Under the pieces are notes generated by a model. The model was not told the DNA's origin. It saw only the letters and a program-made list of their open reading frames with translations, and ran no database searches. A DNA stretch of 64,000 bases, taken from Gliomastix tumulicola. Lineage: Eukaryota; Ascomycota; Sordariomycetes; Hypocreales; Bionectriaceae. The position numbers and the translations under genes were made by a program. Positions 1-10,588 of the stretch are shown in pieces (position 1 is the stretch's first letter; each line of letters opens with the position of its first letter). The stretch lies in NCBI GenBank assembly GCA_001599755.1, contig BCHX01000006.1, forward strand, positions 1,847,336 to 1,911,335, given 5' to 3'.

Positions 1-2122
1 GCTGACTGCCCCTCCTTTTCCCTTTGAGACAAGACAGGAGGGCCATTGGCAAGTCTTTGTTGGGAAAAAGGGTCTGCCAGCAAAGGGGGGGCGGCGGCCA
101 ACCGGTGAGGCCTTTGGGATGCGCTGGCCATGCAGACACCATGCAGGTCTCGGTGATGAGCTGGCTGGCTGTGTTTGGCTGGACCAACTTCGAGACCTGG
201 CGAGGGGACCGTCTGGGACCTGTTTTGCCTCGCACTGGATACTTACCGCCGATCCCCCGACGCGGAGAGTCGTGAGCATCGGTGCGGATCGTGATGCTCG
301 CCTTTCGCTGCTGCTGTCCTTCTGGCTGTTCCCCTCGCAACAACCTCAACAGCTAACACCAAGCACTTCACACTCCCCTTTGGAGAGGGTCGGCGGGTGG
401 CCCACCATCGGAAGGGTGGAGAGCGAGGTTCAGGGGTTTAGCCCATCGCCAAGAGTCTGTCAGGATTTTTTGCTCGATCGGTAATTTCAGGCTACCTGAG
501 CAGGTACCTTGACTGGGTAAGGGAAGCGAGTTTGGCGACCGTCGCGGCGTCGCCCAGTCCATGAAATGGGAGGGGGACCGTGGGTGCATTGGGGCTAGGT
601 AAGTATGTCTCACAGCCATTGACCTCGTTCGTGAGAGGCAATGGCCAATGGGCTGCTGTTGGTGGCAGGAGAATTTGAATGCGACAATGAGGGCTGAGCG
701 AGACAAGGAACTTAGGAAGGTACTACTCGAGGGGCTACTGCCAGACCCCTGTCAATGTAATCTTGGACGGAAGCCGCGATGGGCGCCGAGAGTGGGCTGT
801 TAGCTTCCCAGCTTGTGTGCAGTCCAACCACAGCCCTCCTTTCTCTTTTGTCTCCGAGCCAGCAGACGCCCTCTCCTCTGGTGGTCTGTTCGCTTCGATC
901 AATCGAGCCTCGCGACTCGTGACAACGAATCAGACTCCCCAGGTCCACTCGGTACCGCTCCTAGCAGACGATATTCTCCTTTGGACACGCGCCTGCTACC
1001 TCAGGGGGGTTCGTCTCCTGCGCTGATACGACGCCCTCCCCCGGCACTGCCTTGACCGGGTGCCGGGGTCTCATGCACAGTCGAGGCCTGGTGTGCCTCC
1101 CACTCGACGGCCAGTTGCCGCATCGACATTCTTTCGTGCTGTAGGCCTGCAGGCGGCCAAGCGACGGCGGCGGCCAACCGTCATGCCACGCCCCCCCATG
1201 AACCTTGCATTATGTATCACAATATGTACGATATGTAAGGGTACATACTGTACGGGGCACCACACAGGTGATAACTCGTGCATAGACGTACAACGCACGC
1301 CTCTCTAGGTCGATACATGAGGTAGGTGGCATGCCAATGGCATCATGGAAGACCAGGGGGGAGACATTTTAGCGCGGGCTGCTTCGAAGTGGCCTGTCTT
1401 GCCTTACATCAACGTGGACTCGCTGGTTGGATTTCCAAGACACCGTCTTACCGTCCAGTTCGTTCGCTCGTGTCCTTCGGTTGTCTTGTTGCTGGGCCAC
1501 CATGGTAGATCATGACTGAGCGACAGACTTGAGTCCGTGAGAAGCACAACTGCGCAGCAGCTCACTCGCTCGAACCTGTTCTTCTCAACCAACAACATCA
1601 CACATCGAATTCCGTTCGGCCGTCCTTCCTCGTCCCCTGCCGCTGAGATCAAGACTAGGCCCGCCGGATTGCGGTGCCCCTGTTCATCCCGTCCTCCGCC
1701 CGAGTCTATCGCTCGTGGTTCCTGGGCTCTCCCCCCACCTCGACAGACCAAACTAGAGCTGACCTCGATCGTCGTCTTATTGCTTTCGTTGAGGCTGGGC
1801 CAAATCCTACACCTTGCCGCCGGGTCTCAGTTCCAAGCCCTAGCACATTTTCTTCCTTTTTTCTCATCTCCTGTGCAGTCCTCGTCGTGGACGTCCAAAT
1901 TGCTTTTGTCTCTTGTCCTCTCGTCGCCTGTCTCTCCTTCACGTCCCCTCTAGCGACTCTCGTTCTCTGCCTACTGCCTTCCTCGAATTGGTCGCCAGTA
2001 ACTCCGAATATGCTTGAGCCTCCTTGTACCATTGCGCTGGGAAGAACTGGTCACTGACCCCGCGCCACTGCTTGACTGATACCGCCATTGTTCAGTTGAA
2101 GGAGGACTGTCAACTCGCTACG
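1..2122. other. Intergenic region and probable 5' leader of the next gene
   Basis: No reading frame here resembles a protein family; the open frames are short, low-complexity and overlap one another on both strands. The right-hand part (about 1550-2100) is pyrimidine-rich on the plus strand, as is common in filamentous-fungal promoters and 5' leaders, and probably serves the membrane-protein gene that starts at 2123. A stretch near 1205-1265 repeats TATGTA/TGTACG-like words. A GGTACC hexamer occurs at 503-508. No RNA gene was recognised. A gene crossing the left edge of the window cannot be excluded. Confidence 0.6.
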
Positions 2123-5100
2123 ATGCTACCACTGCGGACCAGGCCTCAGGCCTTGCTATGTCTGCTTTTGGCTTTCCAGCTGGCTGCTGCGCATAATGTT
2201 CGCTTTGGACGGCGCCAAGAGAGCGACGACTCGCCAAGGCCTACGACGTCGAACGACTCCAGGTCCGATCCTGAACCGACTGGGAGGAGTGATACCGAAA
2301 GTGCTGTCGCCTCAACATCAGGCGCTGGGAAAGACGATTCAGAGTCGACTACTGCCTCGAGGACGACGGCAGAAACGACCTCAGTGGATGAGACTGCTAC
2401 CGTCACTTCTACGCTCACCATCTCGACCAACGGCGCCCTTGACGACTCCAACTTCTTGAATGGTAAGTGTCGATAGGCGGTTGCTACGACGCTGAACATG
2501 TCCCGATTCCTCTGGACAGTATGCTGACAGCTTGATCTGCGATAGTGACTATTCCTGCGGGCCAACTCCCTTTACCTCCTACAATCACGCCTGGATGGGG
2601 TGTTGCCGGTGCTGTCCTGCTCATCACTGGTCTCGTTTACACCCTCGTCGGCATCAAGAACCGATGGATCCATACGTTTTTCTCTACGGCGTATGCCGGC
2701 GCCCTGGGCATCACTGTACTGATCGTGTACGTTATGAACGTACCCGTCAGCAATGCGCTGCAGGGCGGGTATGTCGCTGCCATTGTCCTGTCCGGCTGCG
2801 CTCTCGGTGCTGCATCGGTGTTTTTCAAGGAGCTCACCGAGGGCCTGGGGTGCGCGCTCGGCGGCTTCTGCGTCAGCATGTGGCTTCTCTGTCTGAGCCC
2901 AGGAGGTCTACTGAAACCTGTTGCATCCAAGGCTATCTTCATAGCCTGCTTTACCCTGGTCGCCTTCTCCTTCTACTTCAGTCGATACACACGCGACTGG
3001 GCTCTCATCTCCATGATATCCTTCGCAGGCGCGACAGTGGTCGTGCTGGGTATCGATTGTTTCAGCAGAGCCGGCCTCAAGGAGTTCTGGGCATACATCT
3101 GGGATCTTAACGAGAACTTGTTCCCACTGGGCGCAGATACGTATCCAGTCACGAAGGGCATTCGCGTGGAAACGGCTGCCATCATCATTATTTTCCTTGC
3201 TGGTATCATCTCCCAGATCAAGCTTTGGCGCATCGTCAGGGAGAAACGGCAGCAGCGCGCTGTGGAGCGGGCTGAAGGCCAACGGAATCTAGAACAGGAA
3301 GAAGCTGACGTCGGCCGTCAGGTTGAGGAGACCACGGCTCGTGAGAGGCGAGCATGGGAGAGGATTTATGGTGATGGGGAGGCCGGTGGCTCAACCTTAA
3401 CCGATAATGGAAGCGAGAAGAGACTTCGACAAAGCTACAATGGTTCATCAAAACCTCGCTCAGAAGTTGAAGTCTACGAGATGACAGACATGTCCGACTC
3501 CGATCGAGGGCAGCCACTGAAAGATCCGATGGAGAAAGACCAGGAGGGACGAGTCATCGTCCGGGTTGCTGCCGACGACATGCCGGAAGTGTCTGCTGAT
3601 ACAGACGACGATCTGGACGAGAAGAGAGACGCCGCACCAAACTCTACTCAACGGAGCAGCAAGGTCTCAACAGAAAACAAGCCCCAGTCTTCAGCCAAAT
3701 CGGCACCCGAAGCGCCTGAAGTTGTGCCTCTGCCCTTCACTGTGCCCACCACGCAGGCCGACGATGCGCGATCAGAAGCCGACCGATCTTCTGTTGCCAC
3801 CTTCGCCGCTGATGACGACCAGGAACAGGCTCGTGCGCCTCGCCATAGCCAATCCCTAGCCAGACGCCTGTCTCAGGGCTCTTCGAAGATGCTCCGGAGC
3901 CTCTCGCATCGTTCTGGGCGCACAAAGCACACGTCCAATCCTGATGCTGGACAGAGCTCCGAGGACCTGGTCGTGCCGCATATCCGACATGACGACGAGT
4001 CGTCTGTTGCCGCAACATTCGATGGTCAGAGCCAGTACGGAAGCGATCGCGATTCAGTGCTGGGGACTGAACAAAGCCCTGAAAGGGAGCTCAACCTCCA
4101 AGTCTCGGACAAGGAATCTCGGAAATCTGAGATCGAATTGCCTGGTCAGAAGGACGTGGAGGACAAGCAGCGACACTCGCAACACAATGACGCTACATCG
4201 TCTGTCGCGATCGAGGGACAGAAGACGTCCGATCCGGTACTAACCGGCGGCGAGGGCAAGAATGCGGACGAGTCTGCAGACGGAGTTGAAGAATCGCAAA
4301 AAGCTCCTTCGGCGAAACCCAAGTCGCTGGCCTCGGTCAATTCGGCGCGTGCCAGCTTAACCAAGGAGCACCTGCCAGACTCTCTGTCTAGAGTCGCTCT
4401 ATCCTACCGGACGAACGAATGGGCGAAACATCTAAGCTATGCTGACGCCCCGGAGCCAGATGAGCTCGTCATCGAGCAACCGAAGCCTGCGAAACGGAAT
4501 TCCGTAAAGGAACGCCCTGTGCCAGTGAATGTGGAAGAACTGCAGCAAGGTGCCGACGAAGGGGCGCCTCCTCCTGCCATTGTCCGTTCCGAATCTAGGC
4601 TCTCGAATGCATCGCTCCAGCTCGATGTCTCGAAGAGACAGTCAAGGCAGAACGTGGCATTATCCAATGCTTCTTCTCCTGATAGAGACCAGCCCTTCTC
4701 CCCCCCGTTGGTGCCAGCGAACCCTAACATGGTTCGTTCGGCGTCATCGGCGGCGCTTCGGAGAACATCATCTGCTTTCGGGCCAATTGCCGAAGAGCAC
4801 GATGGCGTCCACTATGCTGCGTCTATCCACGGGGAGCAGGACAACCTCAGACAGATGTCGACTAGCCCGACGCTGTCTACTGGCCCGGCCTTGGGACACA
4901 GACAGTCTGCTGCGGGCCTTGTCTCTTACTCAAGCCCGCAAACACTTCTTGGCCAGCGTGAGATGTTCCTCCGAAGCAGGTCCTCAGGAAACCTGCTTGC
5001 CAACTTGCCCGAGGAGTCGCCTGCCACAGCAGCCCCTGCTGGAAGTGATGCTGGTTCGCTCCACAACTACCCTGCCTACGCTGGGGCTCTCGTTACCGAT

Positions 5101-5610
5101 CCTGACGATATTCCCCTGAGCCAGCGTAAGGAGATGATGCGCCACAACAGCTTGGCGTCACTACAGGGCAACCCGCTCCTACACCGATCCAGCAGCGGCA
5201 TGGATCTATCCGCCGAAAGACGCCCCTTTGACTCTCACCAGCCTAAGCGGAACTCGACGTTGCCGACACTAGCCGCCCGCGAGGCACAGTTAGCAAACTT
5301 CCGCAGCTCAGTTGCTGCCGATCTCCGGTCCGGCGGCCCTATGATTGCATCCCAATCTCGCGCTACACCATTCTCCTCGACGACAAACCTCCTCACAGGT
5401 GGCCGCGAGGCTGAGATCCGGCGCAACATCGAGCTCCAGAGGAACCGAATCATGGAGCAGAAGGAGGCGGAGGCCCAGCAGAGAGAGATGGACAGGCAGC
5501 AGAAGGAATGGACCGACAGGGTCTTTGACGAGCGTATGAGGAGTGGTGAGCTCATCGATGCTCATCGGGAGGCGATGAGGAAGATGCAGCAGGGGGCCAA
5601 GGGTCGATGA
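2123..5610 (+). CDS. DUF4203 (TM7SF3/TMEM198-like) multi-pass membrane protein with long disordered tail
   Basis: Two exons, 2123-2462 and 2546-5610, with an 83-bp intron (GTAAGT donor, TAG acceptor), giving about 1134 aa. The start is the ATG that opens a signal peptide (MLPLRTRPQALLCLLLAFQL...). A Ser/Thr-rich extracellular segment of about 90 residues follows. Residues about 120-350 carry some seven hydrophobic segments, including GWGVAGAVLLITGLVYTLVG and glycine-rich helices, typical of DUF4203. The remaining 780 residues are hydrophilic, rich in Ser, Glu, Asp, Arg and Gln, predicted disordered, and end in a short charged coiled-coil-like stretch (EIRRNIELQRNRIMEQKEAE). Function is unknown; a surface or endomembrane protein with a large cytosolic tail is my inference. 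The gene is convergent with STE3. Confidence 0.85.
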
Positions 5611-6451
5611 GTGACATGATGTCCTCCATCGACCCAGCCTAACTACTATCCTTAAACTTCATTTTTTGTGTGTGGTTTTGGGAGCCCTCTAGTGAGATGG
5701 CTCCTTCGTCTTTCTCTCCTGACGCATTTCTTTATGTTTATTGTCATGACCGGCACTATCATTGATACCTGGTTATACTTGCGGCGGGAAAAGGAAAATA
5801 AGGACAGCGGCTTGGACCGGTTTAATGGTATTTTATATTAGGAGCCTTGGACCTTTATGACACAGGCCAAGCTCACGTCAATGGTCGGGATGCTTTAAGG
5901 TACGGGCCTGGAGAACAGAACGTAATGATAAAAGTATTTATCAAAAGACTACAGTCGTAAAATATCATTGACCATAATGATATGTGTGGGTGTCAACGAG
6001 GACTGTATTGTGTCATGCGCCCCATCCGTGAGGATAGTCGAGCATGGGTGTCTAGCTTAATAAGTGCGAGACAGGACGAGCTCGTCCGGTAGATGTGCTA
6101 TTAATACAACGCTCCCTTGATGCCGGGGCAGATGCGATCCTTTCCGTTTTCCAACGCCGTGCATGCTTGTTCGCTGCAAGTACCGTTTCTTTTCTGTGAA
6201 TGAGAGCAAGGAAACACAAGAAGAAGAAAAAAAGAAGAATGAGGCAAGGGGCAGAGAAATATCCTGCTAAGCCTCGTTATGAAGTAAAATAAGAAATGAA
6301 AAGAAAAGAAAAGAAAAGGAGACCCGAGAGGCCTCTTAGACCCAAGAAGAGAAGAAGAAGAAGGAGGAGGCTAGAGTCACCTCACTCGCTTCCCACAATG
6401 TGGACAGCAAGACTTTTGCCTCACCGGGGGTCCAGACGGTACCGTGCGCTG
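5611..6451. other. Convergent intergenic region (3' UTRs)
   Basis: The region lies between the stop of the DUF4203 gene and the stop of STE3 on the opposite strand. It is more AT-rich than its surroundings, as expected for 3' UTRs and terminators. It includes purine-rich simple sequence at about 6200-6375 on the plus strand: AAG-rich tracts and an (AAAAG)n run at about 6297-6318. No gene was seen. Confidence 0.6.
6297..6318 (+). repeat. (AAAAG)n microsatellite
   Basis: About four tandem AAAAG units inside a longer purine-rich stretch, just beyond the STE3 stop codon on the STE3 3' side. A likely length-variable simple repeat; no function is inferred. Confidence 0.7.
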
Positions 6452-8278
6452 CTAACGCGGCTGCTGGCTGCCTTGGGCCGCCTCGGTCTCCCGGGTGAGG
6501 AGTGTCTCGACGACGACGCCGTCTGCCGAGCTGACGGAGCGTCTATCCGCCGCCGTACGGCCGCGGTCGGCATGTCTCTCCTCGTCGGACCAGACGCGGG
6601 TGCTGATGCCAGATGGATCAGGCCAGTTCTCTGCAGCAGCGGGCTGCCGCAGGGGAAGGTTGTCCATGTTGATAGCGGACGGCTGCTGCTGCTGCTGCTG
6701 CTGCTGCTCGCCTGCTTTGGAGGAGGAGAAGAACGGGATGGGCAGGTCTAGAGTTGTGCGGAAGAGGAAGGGGTTGCGGGAGAGGAGACCGCGGGTGGAG
6801 GTTGGGGATGCTTGGTGGGCTGGCGGAGGAGACTGTATGTTTGAGGCAGGGGGAGGAGGAGGGTTGCCCTGCTCAAGGTCCGGCATGGGCTGGAAGTTGT
6901 CGGAGCGTGGACGGCGGGAGGAGGTAGAGCTGAAGGAGGCCAGCGGGTTGGAGGAGATCATGCTTATGAGCTTGGAGCCGCTTCTCCTATCCAGAGAGAC
7001 CAGTTAGCATTTGTGGCTCACTCTTCTTATACTTCCACTTGAATGACAGGAGGTCAACTTACGTGTTGTTGTTGTTGTCCGATCCCACGGCCGTCGACCC
7101 GAGAGACATAGAGAAGTCCGACCGCACGCTCCGGTCAGGATCATACTCCTCCCTCAGCCGCGGAAACATCCTCCCCAAGCCCACGCACAGCAGCAGCCGC
7201 CGGTAGTCGTTCATGGCATCCTTGGTCATGCCGAAGAAGGCAAAGATGGGGATCGCCGTGAGGACGGCGATGTACGGCACGTTCATGAGCTGGAACGTGA
7301 TCTGGCCCGACGTGACGTAGGTGACCGAGTTCCAGGGATAGGGGCTCGCGTGGTTGTGGATCTGGTCGTAGTCGAAGGGGGTCAGGCTGCCGACGGCGAG
7401 CACGTTGTTGACGAACATGAGGATCGTCATGGGGAGGAAGGGTGCCATGATGGACATGACCATGAGGTAGAGGCGGCGGCGGGTGCGCTGGGCGCGGTGG
7501 TTGGCGATGCGGTTGCGCGAGAGGGCCGACTCTGTCGTCTTGGCGATCTCGCGGTAGCGGAGGTAGGTCAGGACTGTTGTTGTTATCATATAAATATTAA
7601 TCTTGTTGCTTTGTTGAGTCTTGGAAAGGGGGGGGGTAGGAGTTGGTACTCACGTGCGTAGCCGGCAGTGGCCAGCGGGATCAGGATATGGGGAAGGACA
7701 AACGTGAGCAGGTAAGGCCAGCTCGGATGGGCCACCCAGAGACATCCAACGAGCGTTCCTACTGCATATCTCTGTGCGGACAGCGGCCAGGTCATACCAA
7801 CCATGACCAGCGGCACGGGAAAGATGATGAGCGCCTGCACCAGGTTCCGCTGCCTCTTCTCGCCCGCCGTCATGGGATTCGCCCGCATCAGCCCGACCTG
7901 CTGGGCCAGGTTCCGCATGATGGCCAGCAGACAGGTGGCGTACACGCCGTTGATGAAGTTGTCGAAGAACGAGCCCATGTCGCAGAGGCCATAGCCGGGA
8001 AACCACGACGCCACGTCGTCGTTGCGCCAGATGAGGCTGTTGAGGATGGTCTCGAGGTTCTTGAGCTCGACGGAGAGGATGAAGACGACGGCGGCGAACT
8101 CGCCGTTGCGGTGGAGGAGGCGCAGGGGCACGAGGCAGACGAGGTTGGCGACGATGGCGAGGAAGACGCGGAAGAAGAGGTTGGCGGTCAGCGCGGGCGT
8201 CGTGTAAGGGCCCGGGCCGGGGACGGCGATGATGAGGGGATCACCGGCCGCGCGGACGGAGAGGGAGGCAGCATCCAT
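6452..8278 (-). CDS. ste3: STE3-type fungal pheromone receptor (class D GPCR)
   Basis: Three exons on the minus strand: 8278-7654, 7573-7063 and 6986-6452, with introns of 80 and 76 bp, giving 556 aa. Seven hydrophobic helices lie in the first about 370 residues. The diagnostic STE3 signature between TM2 and TM3 is present (LIWRNDDVASWFPGYGLCDM), matching the family pattern IW-x-DD-x-W-x-G-x-G-CD. The family binds lipid-modified a-factor-type peptide pheromone and signals through a heterotrimeric G protein to the mating MAP-kinase cascade. The C-terminal tail of about 180 residues is hydrophilic and holds a run of about eight Gln (CAG repeat, near 6683-6710) plus proline-rich segments; it is far longer than the transmembrane core needs. 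The first intron contains a nine-base C run on the sense strand. Confidence 0.9.
6683..6710 (-). repeat. CAG/CTG triplet repeat encoding polyglutamine in STE3
   Basis: Tandem GCT/CTG on the plus strand, read as CAG on the coding strand, gives about eight consecutive Gln in the cytoplasmic tail of the receptor. Such triplet tracts are prone to length variation between isolates. Confidence 0.8.
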
Positions 8279-8328
8279 GATGTGTTTGAGTGAGAGCTAG
8301 ACGCTGCCGCGTTTCGAAGCTGGAAAGA

Positions 8329-8348
8329 GAGAGAGAGTGTGTGTGTGA
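8329..8348. repeat. (GA)n(GT)n compound dinucleotide microsatellite
   Basis: A run of GA units passes directly into a run of GT units about 50 bp upstream of the STE3 start codon. It probably lies in the receptor's leader. Confidence 0.75.
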
Positions 8349-9210
8349 AGCTGAAGTTCACGAATGTGGTCAAAGAGGCAGCGTGTCACTAATCGATTTT
8401 GAGAGAACGGACCTCCCTTCTGGGAGAAAACTTGTGGGATAACAACGAGCGAGATGGGATGAAGTTGACGATGTAGACGGAAACAACCTTCATCGACAGC
8501 AGAAGCACGATGCACATGGGAAGGGGCAGGGGATGAAGCCCCCCCGCGGTCAGAGCTTTCTTCTTATAGATTCGTCCTTTTCCCGGCCCGCCAGTTCAAC
8601 GTCTACGTTTATTGACAAGCTTATTAACACGGGAAGGGATCAATTAGCGGGAGTCACATAAGTAGGCTGGACAGGCCCAATAACGGGTTTACTGGATAGT
8701 TCAATAGGCCAATAGGGGTCTGGAGCCCTGGATGTGCCTGGCAACGTGACAAGCAATGCAAACCTCCCAACGAGATATTGAGTGATTGGCTGAATAGGAA
8801 AAAGAGCACCGTTGGGCTGAGGTTGTGAAATGTGACGAGATGATGCTTGTGTCGCCATAGACGATCTCATGATGTAGATAGACGCGGTGGTTGTGGTGCA
8901 GAGAGACTTGGCTATTGAAGCTCTATTGACACCTGAATCGGGAAAGGTCGCCTGGCCGGGGACGGGAACGTCACCAACAGCCGCGAAAGAGGGCCGCAAA
9001 GGGGCCAAAGAGTCTGCGAGAGGGGCGACAGTTGGTCACAGGGCGGTCCTTGCTTCTGCCTCTTCAGGAACTGGCCCCGTGGGTGGTGGGCAGCTGTCTC
9101 TCGTCAGCGTCCCCTGCGCCCGGCAGAGAGGCGTTGGCTGCATGGACGTTGTGAGACGGCGGTAGTGCTGACCGTGCTGCGCATGTTGGTGCACGGCATC
9201 TCATCTGGGC

Positions 9211-9235
9211 GCATTGCGCTTGTTAAGCGCGATGC
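9211..9235. other. Short GC-rich inverted repeat (hairpin)
   Basis: The arms GCATTGCGCTT (9211-9221) and AAGCGCGATGC (9225-9235) are complementary apart from one T/G position, and are separated by GTT. The site sits in intergenic DNA about 400 bp upstream of RIM1. It could be a protein-binding palindrome or chance. Confidence 0.5.
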
Positions 9236-9630
9236 ATGATGGCAATCTGTCCTGCATGGGACGGCGCACGCATTGACGATGAGTGACAGACCGTCCTGCA
9301 CCCTGGTGAAGCTGTCAATGCCCCCCCCGGCCCCTTTTGCTCCATGAGCTCCCGGGTAGTTAACTTTTGTTGTGGAACGTCACTTAGTCATCAAGAGACC
9401 CTCATCAAAGCATGACCCACTATCTCAAACCCAGCCAATCAGACGCTCGCCTCTCCGCAACCCTTAATTACTTGCATCCATCGCGTTTCGAAGACGCGAC
9501 AAAGAGTCCAAGCTCCCAGTTGCCATCCCCAACGTCAAGAAAAAAAGCATCAACCTGCCTGTCCATCCTCGACGACCAACCACGATTACACCCATCGAGA
9601 AGCCTCCGCACACACACACATATACCAGCC

Positions 9631-10234
9631 ATGTCCTCAGCACTCTTCCGCCGCGCGGCCAACGTCTCGGCCACCACCGCCCGCGCCTTCAGCACCACCT
9701 CCCCCCGCTCCGTCGCCCGCATCAGCATCATCGGCAACCTCGTCGACACCCCCGAGCTCCAGACCACGAGCTCCGGGCGCACCCTCGTCCGCTACGCCGT
9801 CGCGAGCAACAGCGGGCCCAAGGACAACCGCCAGGTCAGCTTCTTCCGCGTCGCGTCCTTTGCCGAGGGCGGGCGTCGTGATTACCTCCTGAGCCTGGCC
9901 AAGGGGTACGTTTTGATCCTTTTTTTTTTCTTCTTTATATGGTATTTGGGGATTCGTGTGTGCTGACTTCTGTGGGCGATAGCTCTCTTGTTCTGGTTGA
10001 TGGCGATGCCTCTATGAACGTTTACCAGGATGCCAACGGTAACAACCGCTCTGGCCTGAACATCATCCAGCGTACGTCCTCCCTAGACCCCCCTTCGGCT
10101 GCCGTCCCTCCCCCCGCATCGTACTTGTTGCTAATATCAAGATTCTATATACAGGCTCCATCGACGTCCTCAAGCGCCCTTACTCGGGCCAGGACGCCGA
10201 CCACTCGCAGCAGAGCAGCGCAGGCGAGGCTTGA
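9631..10234 (+). CDS. RIM1: Mitochondrial single-stranded DNA-binding protein (SSB/OB-fold)
   Basis: Three exons, 9631-9905, 9983-10071 and 10155-10234 (introns 77 and 83 bp), giving 147 aa. The first about 27 residues form an Arg/Ser/Ala-rich mitochondrial presequence (MSSALFRRAANVSATT...). The rest is a bacterial-type SSB OB-fold: ISIIGNLVDTPELQ, then the strand RTLVRYAVASNSGP, QVSFFRVASF, and a C-terminal VLVDGDASMNVYQDANG. It coats single-stranded mtDNA during replication and repair, as yeast Rim1 does. Length fits the family. The first intron contains ten consecutive T on the sense strand. The gene is convergent with GSH2, and the two stops are about 350 bp apart. Confidence 0.93.
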
Positions 10235-10588
10235 GTGAGGCAGACCGATCGCTGCTGCAAAGCAGACAGGCTACGCAACCAACCTGGATGGCTTGCCGTT
10301 CTTGATCAGACAATCCCCCCTTTGTTGTGATGACGTATATGTTGTCGGGACTGTATCGTGTGAAGCACCATTTTTTTTTTGTATTATTACTTAATCTCCG
10401 TTGTACGAAGAGAGTGGAAGCCTGGCTTTGATACCACAGATAGGAAAACTTGATGCAAGTCAAAACCCACGGTTGTGACTAGCCTCGTATCGCATAATTG
10501 GATATGCATCTGAGCAGGACCTAGTACGGTACTCGTGAGCCTTCTAGAATGCCCATTCTATGGTCGCTTTCTCCAGGACCTAGTCCAT
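10235..10588. other. Convergent 3' region between RIM1 and GSH2
   Basis: 354 bp holding the 3' UTRs of two convergent genes. It contains a ten-T run at 10371-10380. No gene was seen. Confidence 0.6.

Larger units (their letters stand above)
8279..9630. promoter_or_regulatory. Divergent promoter region between STE3 and RIM1
   Basis: 1.35 kb between two divergently transcribed genes. It holds a compound (GA)n(GT)n microsatellite at about 8329-8348 within the probable STE3 leader, and a GC-rich hairpin at 9211-9235. The hairpin arms are 11 nt with one G-U type pair and a 3-nt loop. A run of C lies near 9320. No convincing gene was found. The promoter of RIM1 should lie within the last few hundred bases, where CT- and CA-rich sequence precedes the ATG. 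Confidence 0.6.

Noticed and set aside
368..706. 112-codon minus-strand open frame near the left edge
   Set aside because: Low-complexity composition and no family resemblance, and it overlaps other random frames on both strands.
8640..9008. 122-codon minus-strand open frame between STE3 and RIM1
   Set aside because: No recognisable domain, unremarkable composition, and no supporting splice sites; it is probably chance in promoter DNA.
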